Origin: Syntrophomonadaceae bacterium
Lineage (GTDB): Bacteria; Bacillota; Dethiobacteria; DTU022
Assembly: GCA_003566935.1 (NCBI GenBank)
Contig: PXBM01000285.1
Location: forward strand, 1 to 7,369
Direction of reading: 5' to 3'
Length of the DNA stretch: 7,369 nucleotides
Part shown: piece by piece, positions 1 through 5,109 of the stretch
Layout: every line of letters starts with the position of its first letter
Numbering within the stretch: position 1 is the stretch's first letter
Program-made: the position numbers and the translations under genes
The notes under the pieces: model-generated
Seen by the model: the letters and a program-made list of their open reading frames with translations, nothing else
Told to the model about the DNA's origin: nothing
The model's database searches: none

Positions 1-389
1 AAAAGCTCCTGGTATCAAATCACAGCAATGCTGTCCTGGTCAACCCTTATATCGAGCTTCCCGAGAAAGACTTTAAAGCAGAACTGAAAAACGGCCGCGT
101 TAAAAGGATTGGCATAGATATCTTTAGCGAAGGAAGCGTTTTTTTGGTTCCCATTTACAAGCTGACCCCGGCCACTTTTTCGGCGTGGTTGGAGGAAATG
201 AAAAGGTTTGCAGAAAAGGGAGAATTAAAGGTTTATGCAGAAAATGCCTTGAACAAATTGCTGGGTGATCTGACCCTTCATCCGGTTGAATACAGGGAGG
301 AGTTCTGCACGGAAATTGACGACCTTGAAGACCTATCCAAAGTCCGGAGATACCTGGCAGGAAATTATGATCCAGGAGGGATCAGCTGA
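1..389 (+). CDS. LicC/PntC-like sugar-nucleotide/phosphonate nucleotidyltransferase, C-terminal part (5' end outside window)
   Basis: The reading frame is open from base 3 to the TGA at 387-389, giving 128 residues with no start in view, so the gene is cut by the left edge. A TTG at 144 lies inside the conserved fold and is not a real start. The visible part reads like the second half of an NTP_transferase domain of the choline-phosphate / aminoethylphosphonate cytidylyltransferase type. There is a strand region NAVLVNPYIEL, a segment K-x-x-L-K-N-G-R-V-K-R-I-G, then VPIYKL, and a C-terminal EIDDLEDL (bases 312-335). In this superfamily an acidic residue near that position helps bind the catalytic metal. 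Such enzymes make CMP- or CDP-activated headgroups. The one-base overlap with a phosphonoacetaldehyde reductase favours a phosphonate substrate. The missing N-terminal half could be a plain LicC-type protein or part of a fusion, for example with PEP mutase. The substrate is inferred; the family call is fairly firm. Confidence 0.72.
   Translation, partial: KLLVSNHSNAVLVNPYIELPEKDFKAELKNGRVKRIGIDIFSEGSVFLVPIYKLTPATFSAWLEEMKRFAEKGELKVYAENALNKLLGDLTLHPVEYREEFCTEIDDLEDLSKVRRYLAGNYDPGGIS
374..380 (+). promoter_or_regulatory. Ribosome binding site and TGATG stop-start overlap
   Basis: The sequence AGGAGGG at 374-380 lies 8 bases before the ATG at 389 and within the last codons of the nucleotidyltransferase. 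The upstream stop TGA (387-389) and the ATG (389-391) share one A. This arrangement fixes the reductase start and implies translational coupling in one transcript. Confidence 0.85.
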
Positions 390-1531
390 TGCGCTACGAC
401 CGGCAGTGGTCATTTCATAACCCCGTTAAAGTAACCTTTGGCCCGGGGATAACCAGCGCTTTAGCTGCCCCGGCTTCTTGCGAAAGGGGTGCATATTTTA
501 CTTCTCCAGGATTCACCGAAAGAGGGTTGACTGATAAACTGGCCGCTCTTTTCAGCGGATGCAACCTGGATATTATCGATGATGTAAGACCAAACCCCGG
601 CATTACAGATGTCGAAGCATACCGAGCCCGGCTGCAGGGACGGGGCATTCAATTTGTAGTTGGCGTGGGCGGAGGAAGCGTGCTGGACACGGCCAAGGCA
701 TTAAGCTATCTGCTTAGTATTGAGGATCCCGGCTTTTCGCTGCGAACTCATTTTAACGATAAAGAAAGCCTGCCGGATAATCGGCCCCTTCCGTTAATCG
801 CAGTCCCCACAACAGCGGGCACCGGAAGCGAAGTAACTCCTTTTGCGACGATCTGGGACATGGCTGAAAAGAAGAAACATTCCCTGGCCCGCCCGGATCT
901 ATTCCCGGCTGCGGCCCTGCTTGATCCGGAACTGACCCTTACCCTGCCCCGCGAGATTACCGTTACCACCGCCCTGGACGTTCTTTCCCATGCCCTGGAA
1001 TCGGTCTGGAATCACAACGCCAATCCCGTTACTATTGGCCTGGCAGCCCGGGCTATCGATATTTTTCTGTCCACACTGCCATGTCTGCTTGACGATCCGC
1101 AGAACCTGGATTACCGCTCGAAAATGCTTACCGCCAGTCTGTTTGGCGGGTTGGCGATCAGTTCCACCCGTACGGCCTTGGCCCATTCTATATCATACCC
1201 AGTTACAGCTGTCCTGGGAGCGCCCCACGGACTGGCCTGCGGTTTTACCCTTCCGGCCCTGCTTGAATTTAACCTGCAGGGTGATCAAGAAGGTCACCTG
1301 GAAGCGACGGCTTCAATGGCCGGTTGTGGTTCAGCGGGAGCGCTGGCTGAAAAAATCAGGGCAGTATTTAAGGAAGCGGGAGTTGGCGAACTGATGGCCA
1401 GGTATGAAATGACCAAGCAAAATATATTGAAACTGGCACCGGAAATGTTTACTCCTGAAAGAGCCGGAAATAACATGCGCGCTCCCGATCTTCAGGACCT
1501 GGAAAGAATCCTGTCCGCTTCCTCGCTCTAA
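389..1531 (+). CDS. Iron-containing alcohol dehydrogenase, probable phosphonoacetaldehyde reductase
   Basis: This 380-residue protein has the normal length and full motif set of group III (iron-dependent) alcohol dehydrogenases. The N-terminus WSFHNPVKVTFGPG starts the NAD(P)H-binding half. GGGSVLDTAK is at about 94-103 and PTTAGTGSEVTPFATIWD at about 140-157. The metal ligands expected from FucO-type enzymes are all present: D197 and H201 (LDVLSHALES), H266 (ALAHS) and H280 (GAPHG). From memory, the NPVK-x-x-FG opening and the GTGSEVTPFATIWD version of the motif are typical of phosphonoacetaldehyde reductases (PhpC-like). These reduce phosphonoacetaldehyde to 2-hydroxyethylphosphonate and so draw the PEP mutase/decarboxylase pathway to completion. 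The overlap with a cytidylyltransferase-like gene agrees with this role. A general short-chain alcohol or butanol dehydrogenase is the alternative. The enzyme is soluble and cytoplasmic, with no signal peptide. The Fe-ADH call is very firm; the substrate is likely but not proven. Confidence 0.82.
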   Translation: MRYDRQWSFHNPVKVTFGPGITSALAAPASCERGAYFTSPGFTERGLTDKLAALFSGCNLDIIDDVRPNPGITDVEAYRARLQGRGIQFVVGVGGGSVLDTAKALSYLLSIEDPGFSLRTHFNDKESLPDNRPLPLIAVPTTAGTGSEVTPFATIWDMAEKKKHSLARPDLFPAAALLDPELTLTLPREITVTTALDVLSHALESVWNHNANPVTIGLAARAIDIFLSTLPCLLDDPQNLDYRSKMLTASLFGGLAISSTRTALAHSISYPVTAVLGAPHGLACGFTLPALLEFNLQGDQEGHLEATASMAGCGSAGALAEKIRAVFKEAGVGELMARYEMTKQNILKLAPEMFTPERAGNNMRAPDLQDLERILSASSL

Positions 1532-1566
1532 GCTGTCCTGACAAGAATGTACTGAACCGGCAGTTA

Positions 1567-2529
1567 CTATCTCCTCAATTTTTCGGAGATAACCAGGACA
1601 AGTTGGATCAAGTAAGCCGTTGCAGTAAGTAGTAGCCCCAGCCCGGCAAAAGCGACGTGAATATCCGTAAAAACAGCCAAGGCGCAGCTATAGACGGTTG
1701 CCGTGATTTCAGGGCCGGCCAGAAATGATAAGCCATAGGGCTCAAGCGCACCAGGCGCGTAGCTTAGCGCAGCGCTTTCCATTTGCGTCCACAATAGGTA
1801 GAGGCTCAAACCGGACAGGAACAGCCCAGAGCCAAGCCATTTGAGGCCGGGTATTACGCCAAAGAGAATCAGGGAGAAGGGCAGCAGCAGGCCGATCAGG
1901 AGATAAGGGGTTAATTGCAGTTCCGGTCCGGCGCTGCGGATGGCGTTTATGGCTGTTTGTTCTTTCACGTCCAGTTCGGACACAGAAGTCAGTTCGATAA
2001 TAGTAATTTCTTCCGGGAGATCGAACTTTTCAATAAATACGGTCGGGTCGGGCGCTTCTATTCCAAGTTTTTCCAGCTTAGCGTAGCCGGGATAGGCTCT
2101 CCACTGCCGGCGCATTTCCCGTTCAAATACGGCCTGCTTTTCTTCTAAAGAAAATTTTACGACAAACTGTTCCCGGTCTCCCAGTACGAAATCAACACCG
2201 TCGGCCAGCGTCGTTTCGATCTTCCCTTTAAGCCATTCTTCGTCAATAGCGGAGGCAAGGGCTTTCTCGACCATTGGAATATCGGACAGCGCTATGGATA
2301 CCGGCCGGTCGCTTTCCATTATGGCATACTCGATAAGCATAACCCGCACTTCATCTTCCAGCCTTACTTCCTGCAGGGAACAGCGGTAAAATTCGTTATC
2401 ATAAAGGGTTTTGTGCAGGCCAATACCGAGCTGGCTGAGCCAGCCGGCGAAAATTGTGCCGATTATCATAAGGACAACTGCAGCGTAACCGGGGATGGCG
2501 GGCTTTTTGGGAGCCCCGGGATCAGTCAT
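1567..2529 (-). CDS. Unrecognised membrane protein with large extracytoplasmic domain, coupled to LCP gene
   Basis: I do not recognise a named family. With the chosen start the protein has 320 residues. It has a short cytoplasmic N-terminus and a first membrane helix at about 15-36. A polar, charged, probably extracytoplasmic region follows (about 37-206), rich in Glu/Lys helices and without a paired-cysteine or enzyme motif. Two more helices lie at about 207-226 and 229-248, then a moderately hydrophobic loop, and a last helix at about 290-314 ending in a basic tail (EKLRR). The frame is also open to an ATG at 2571, but that codon has no Shine-Dalgarno sequence and would overlap the LCP gene by 50 bases. 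The ATG at 2529 has GGAGG 11 bases upstream and overlaps the LCP stop by 8 bases, so I prefer it. Tight coupling to the LCP gene suggests a role in the cell envelope, possibly as a partner or sensor. That is inference. Confidence 0.75.
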   Translation of the reverse strand: MTDPGAPKKPAIPGYAAVVLMIIGTIFAGWLSQLGIGLHKTLYDNEFYRCSLQEVRLEDEVRVMLIEYAIMESDRPVSIALSDIPMVEKALASAIDEEWLKGKIETTLADGVDFVLGDREQFVVKFSLEEKQAVFEREMRRQWRAYPGYAKLEKLGIEAPDPTVFIEKFDLPEEITIIELTSVSELDVKEQTAINAIRSAGPELQLTPYLLIGLLLPFSLILFGVIPGLKWLGSGLFLSGLSLYLLWTQMESAALSYAPGALEPYGLSFLAGPEITATVYSCALAVFTDIHVAFAGLGLLLTATAYLIQLVLVISEKLRR

Positions 2530-3478
2530 TGGGTTCACCGCCTCCGGATCGGCGTGGTTCAAATAATTCATTAATTATTTCTTCGTTCCGGGCCGGATCG
2601 GTTTTCCAGTAAGTGACTTCGTCAATGTCAATAAAACGGCCCGGAAGCACCTCCTTTTTGAGGTCTTCCCCGGAAAGATCTGTAAAGGAATTGGCCAGGC
2701 TGACACCTGTCATGATATCGAGATTCGTCTCAACCTGGTCCCAGGTCACTACGCCAAGAAAGAATAGTTCTTCCAGGGGCAGTTCACTGATTTTCATGAC
2801 CATTGCTTCCAGAAAACGCTGTTGACGTCTGACCCTGTCGACATCTCCCATCGGGTCCCGGCGGGCCTGAATTACCGCAAAGGCTTCGTGCCCGTCAAGT
2901 ATCTGCTCTCCGCCCTCAAGGTAAAACCCTTCAAAGACAATGTCCCGGTCCACGTAAAATTCGATGCCTCCCATGAGGTCAACGACATTCCTGAAGGCAG
3001 GGTAATCAAAGCCGACATAGTAATCTATCGAAACGCCGGTAAAATCTTCAACTGTTTCCACCAGCAGTTCGCTGCCCCCGAAAGCATGAGCTTGGTTGAT
3101 CTTGGTCCGGTAGTGGCCAGGGATAGAAGCCAGGGTATCGCGGGGAATTGACAGCAGGGCGATCTCCCTGCTGCCGGGGTAGATGTTAGTCAGGATGATC
3201 GTATCGGCATTGCCATTGTCTTCACGTTCCTGTCTGCCTACCCAATCCCCCGCATCGACACCGTAGATCAGCAAAGTGACAGGGTCCTCGGGTTGGTCTT
3301 CATTTTTTTCATCCGGGGTCGGCCTAAGCTCTTCTTCCTGGTCGCTTAAATTATAGGCCATAACCTGTATATGCCTGAACAGGTCATATAATTGGTATCC
3401 TGTATAGGCAGCCGTCCCTAAAATCGCTGCTGCCAGAAGCAACAATAAATATTTTCTCGCTGTCCGGTAAAAGGTCAT
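2522..3478 (-). CDS. LytR-CpsA-Psr (LCP) family cell-envelope protein
   Basis: The protein has 318 residues from the chosen start. An N-terminal basic stretch and a membrane anchor (about 8-26) are followed by an acidic linker (about 45-65) and a full LCP domain. Recognisable family blocks are LLIYGVDAG with D75, NADTIIL with D92, LLSIPRDT with R113 and D114, KINQAHAFGG, VDLMGGIEFYVD, and LDGHEAFAVIQARRD running into GDVDRVRRQQRF (R206, R207, D212, R215, R217, R218). In known members such as TagT/Cps2A the conserved Asp and Arg residues bind the metal and pyrophosphate of polyprenyl-PP glycopolymers, which are transferred to peptidoglycan. Here the domain would face outward. An ATG three codons upstream (3487) is also in frame, but it sits one base from the GGAAAG motif, which is 10 bases from the ATG at 3478. 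The stop overlaps the next gene. The exact polymer handled cannot be told from sequence. Confidence 0.92.
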   Translation of the reverse strand: MTFYRTARKYLLLLLAAAILGTAAYTGYQLYDLFRHIQVMAYNLSDQEEELRPTPDEKNEDQPEDPVTLLIYGVDAGDWVGRQEREDNGNADTIILTNIYPGSREIALLSIPRDTLASIPGHYRTKINQAHAFGGSELLVETVEDFTGVSIDYYVGFDYPAFRNVVDLMGGIEFYVDRDIVFEGFYLEGGEQILDGHEAFAVIQARRDPMGDVDRVRRQQRFLEAMVMKISELPLEELFFLGVVTWDQVETNLDIMTGVSLANSFTDLSGEDLKKEVLPGRFIDIDEVTYWKTDPARNEEIINELFEPRRSGGGEPND

Positions 3479-3571
3479 AATTAGCATACTTTCCAGATAT
3501 TATTATTTTTCTAATGTACTACTTTGCTATTAAAGTCAGGATAAAAGCAAAAGATTGCAATATTTTTTTCA
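3479..3571. other. AT-rich gap between PAP2 and LCP genes
   Basis: This 93-base gap separates the two gene pairs of the minus-strand block and is strongly AT-rich. I find no stem followed by a T-run reading on the minus strand and no convincing -35/-10 pair. A lone TTTAAT reading leftward (3531-3536) has no suitable -35 box at 16-18 bases. Read-through from the PAP2 gene is therefore possible, but an unrecognised weak promoter is not excluded. Confidence 0.4.
3489..3494 (-). promoter_or_regulatory. Ribosome binding site of the LCP gene
   Basis: On the minus strand GGAAAG lies 10 bases before the ATG at 3478 and only one base before the ATG at 3487. The spacing decides for the inner start, shortening the protein by three residues. 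Confidence 0.55.
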
Positions 3572-4555
3572 TCATTCCTGTTCAGAAAGGCCAAGCCTGC
3601 TAAAAACTAGTGGCGCAATTAAGGTTACCCAGAGTCCACCTAAAAAGTAACGGATAAACCCAAGGAATGTCACCGCTGAAGGAAGCACTCCGCCCAGGCC
3701 GACAATAATGCCAAATAAAACAAGTACGCCGATAATGATTTTTATAAGCTGTTTGCCCAGGGGTCCTTTAACTGTTGTTTTGATCTTCTCTTTTTCAATT
3801 ATATAGCCAAAAGAAGCACCAGACAAATAGCCTAAAATCTTCGGAGGATCTACACCCGGTAATACTAATACCAGGAAAAGCGGAACCGCAAGCGAAAGCA
3901 CGAGCAGCAGGGGCATAGAAAATTTATCCAGCAAACCTTTTTCATAAAGCATATTACTCAACCAAAGGAAAACCAGTAGAAAAGGTATGCCAAAAGCAAA
4001 ACCACCCAGGATATCGCCAAAAAAGTGATAGCCAAGAACCATCCTTGAGAATGCAACCAGGGCAATAATGGCAACAGCCCAGATCCAGAACCCCCTGCTC
4101 CTAAAGCGCACTGCCATGTAGCCCCAAACTGTAATTGCAGTCAGGGTATGACCGCTCGGAAAAGCATAGCTACCTTCCGGATGCGTGACTCCTTCAAGGG
4201 GTGGCCGCTCCAGCAGGGTAATATCTTTGATCAAGTTGCTGTATGTCGCTGATGAAAGCAGGATAAATGCGGTCCAAAAACCGAGACTTTTATTGACACA
4301 CCAGATTAGCACACTAAAAAAGACCATGAAAAATTCATCATCACCCAAGAAAGTTATCGCCCGGAAAATATACTCTAAGATACCTGCCTGTAAGACCTGG
4401 AGAGCTGAAATCATCTCTACACTTCGGGTAAGCGGCCAGGCCAGGATTAGAAAAGCTGCAGATAAGAAAGCTACAGCAAGCCATACTTTTAATGCAAGAG
4501 CGTCTTTTTTCGGATCATCGGAGAAAAAAGGTCGTTTCACGGGATAAATATTCAT
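3572..4555 (-). CDS. PAP2-family membrane phosphatase with C-terminal multi-span extension
   Basis: This 327-residue integral membrane protein carries the complete three-part PAP2 signature. These are K-x6-R-P (K110, R117, P118 in KDITLLERPP), PSGH (133-136) and S-R-x5-H-x3-D (S170, R171, H177, D181 in SRMVLGYHFFGD). H136 and H177 are the expected catalytic general-acid and nucleophile positions. Hydrophobic helices run from about 25-42 through 60-108, 138-150, 156-175 and 182-201. After the catalytic core there is an additional region (about 210-327) with about four further helices and a short basic loop (EKEKIKTTVKGPLGK), longer than a minimal PAP2 enzyme. Known family members dephosphorylate lipid phosphates such as undecaprenyl-PP, phosphatidate or sphingoid phosphates. 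The LCP neighbour makes a polyprenyl-phosphate substrate plausible but unproven. The start is supported by AGGAGG 9 bases upstream, placed in the end of the preceding gene. Confidence 0.93.
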   Translation of the reverse strand: MNIYPVKRPFFSDDPKKDALALKVWLAVAFLSAAFLILAWPLTRSVEMISALQVLQAGILEYIFRAITFLGDDEFFMVFFSVLIWCVNKSLGFWTAFILLSSATYSNLIKDITLLERPPLEGVTHPEGSYAFPSGHTLTAITVWGYMAVRFRSRGFWIWAVAIIALVAFSRMVLGYHFFGDILGGFAFGIPFLLVFLWLSNMLYEKGLLDKFSMPLLLVLSLAVPLFLVLVLPGVDPPKILGYLSGASFGYIIEKEKIKTTVKGPLGKQLIKIIIGVLVLFGIIVGLGGVLPSAVTFLGFIRYFLGGLWVTLIAPLVFSRLGLSEQE

Positions 4556-4559
4556 CTAA

Positions 4560-4820
4560 TTATTCCTCCTCATCTATTTGGAATGAACCGGCTTCAAATT
4601 CTTTTTGCAATCTTTTTGCCTCTTCTAAGAATGGCTCAGGCACCATAACCTGCACTTCCACTGCCAAACCGCCAATAACGCGCATTGCACCGGTATAAGG
4701 ACTGCTGTCGGCTTTAATGGCTGGTATGCCCCGATCCTGCAAAAACCCACAAATAATATCAGCTTCAACATCATTGGAAGCTTCCAGTAATACAATCCAG
4801 TTGTTGTCCATATTATCCAT
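4560..4820 (-). CDS. DUF2007-like small protein (putative signal-transducing)
   Basis: This is an 86-residue soluble protein. The core WIVLLEASNDVEADIICGFLQDRGIPA (first 19 residues WIVLLEASNDVEADIICGF), then a Gly-rich middle, VEVQVMVPEPFLEEAKRL and an acidic tail, match the pattern of DUF2007. In that family an alpha-beta fold senses or binds something unknown, and members typically open with a tryptophan-strand and an eA-x-ix-x-x-L-x-x-x-GIP helix. No enzyme motif is visible. The frame is open back to a GTG at 4853, but that would add 11 residues reading through the Shine-Dalgarno region. The ATG at 4820 has AAAGGGG 8 bases upstream and is clearly better. It leads a two-gene unit with the PAP2 phosphatase, so it may regulate or accompany that enzyme; this is inference. 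Confidence 0.78.
   Translation of the reverse strand: MDNMDNNWIVLLEASNDVEADIICGFLQDRGIPAIKADSSPYTGAMRVIGGLAVEVQVMVPEPFLEEAKRLQKEFEAGSFQIDEEE
4565..4570 (-). promoter_or_regulatory. Ribosome binding site of the PAP2 gene, inside preceding gene
   Basis: On the minus strand a perfect AGGAGG lies 9 bases before the ATG at 4555. It overlaps the last Glu codons of the DUF2007-like gene, whose stop is only 4 bases before this start. This supports co-transcription and coupled translation. Confidence 0.85.
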
Positions 4821-4828
4821 AAAACTTT

Positions 4829-4835
4829 CCCCTTT
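4829..4835 (-). promoter_or_regulatory. Ribosome binding site of the DUF2007-like gene
   Basis: On the minus strand AAAGGGG lies 8 bases before the ATG at 4820. It decides this start over the in-frame GTG at 4853, which would translate the site itself. Confidence 0.65.
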
Positions 4836-4983
4836 AAAAATTAATTTTAACACGAGAAGGATAAAATCGAGTCTTCCCTACAACTTAAGCTCTTAAACAC
4901 TATTTCTTTTTGTAACTGCACAGCCTTTTTACTAAAAATGAGAAACGATCAGCGAGCGCAGTTTTATTAACCGGCTCCAAAGT

Positions 4984-4992
4984 ATCATAGCA
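4984..4992 (-). promoter_or_regulatory. Possible extended -10 promoter for the DUF2007-PAP2 unit
   Basis: On the minus strand TGCTATGAT fits an extended -10 element (TGN then TATGAT, one mismatch from TATAAT). The -35 region 17 bases upstream (CTTAAC) is poor, which extended -10 promoters can tolerate. Transcription would begin about 155-160 bases before the ATG at 4820, giving a long leader. Weakly supported. Confidence 0.28.
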
Positions 4993-5047
4993 ACATTGAT
5001 TTTATAGTTAAGTTCGTTTTCCACTATGTTTAATCCTGCCTGTTAAT

Positions 5048-5076
5048 TTGACGTATATGGCGGGTCCGATTATGAT
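5048..5076 (+). promoter_or_regulatory. Sigma-70/SigA-type promoter of queG
   Basis: TTGACG (5048-5053) and TATGAT (5071-5076) are separated by exactly 17 bases. Each hexamer differs from consensus at one position. Transcription would start near 5083, leaving a leader of only about 27 bases that contains the ribosome binding site. The spacing and the position before queG make this the best-supported promoter in the window. Confidence 0.75.
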
Positions 5077-5091
5077 TAGGACAAGTTTGGC

Positions 5092-5098
5092 GGAGAGG
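5092..5098 (+). promoter_or_regulatory. Ribosome binding site of queG
   Basis: GGAGAGG at 5092-5098 lies 11 bases before the ATG at 5110, a slightly long but usable spacing. It supports the first ATG, which also matches the expected N-terminus of the family. Confidence 0.6.
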
Positions 5099-5109
5099 AC
5101 CGGATAGAT

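Larger units (their letters stand above)
4821..5109. other. Divergent intergenic region, DUF2007-like gene / queG
   Basis: These 289 bases hold no credible gene. The region is AT-rich compared with the flanking genes and must contain the promoters for both directions. A strong right-reading promoter lies at 5048-5076. A weaker left-reading extended -10 candidate lies at 4984-4992. A short inverted repeat, TTAAG-CT-CTTAA, is at 4885-4896 and could be an operator or chance. I see no riboswitch fold, tRNA or Rho-independent terminator. Confidence 0.6.

Noticed and set aside
144..389. TTG at 144 as start of an 81-residue small protein
   Set aside because: The same frame is open to the window edge and the upstream residues (NAVLVNPYIEL, NGRVKRIG) are part of the nucleotidyltransferase fold; no ribosome binding site precedes the TTG.
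990..1394. 134-residue plus-strand open frame inside the reductase gene
   Set aside because: Overlaps an intact enzyme gene in another frame; composition is Trp/Pro/Cys/Arg-rich noise with no domain or ribosome binding site.
1569..1590. Inverted repeat ATCTCC / GGAGAT with a 10-base loop as a terminator between the two convergent blocks
   Set aside because: The stem is only 6 base pairs, is AT-rich at its end, lacks a following T-run on either strand, and lies in the last codons of the membrane-protein gene.
2822..3151. 109-residue plus-strand open frame opposite the LCP gene
   Set aside because: Antisense shadow of conserved LCP codons; no ribosome binding site or recognisable protein features.
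4185..4547. 120-residue plus-strand open frame opposite the PAP2 gene
   Set aside because: Antisense to the catalytic core of a clear PAP2 enzyme; Ser/Arg/Lys-rich shadow sequence.
4821..4853. GTG start at 4853 adding 11 residues to the DUF2007-like protein
   Set aside because: It would translate through the AAAGGGG ribosome binding site, has no such site of its own, and the family's fold begins after the ATG at 4820.
5077..5109. preQ1 or cobalamin riboswitch ahead of queG
   Set aside because: The leader after the promoter is only about 27 bases and shows no preQ1-type hairpin or cobalamin box.
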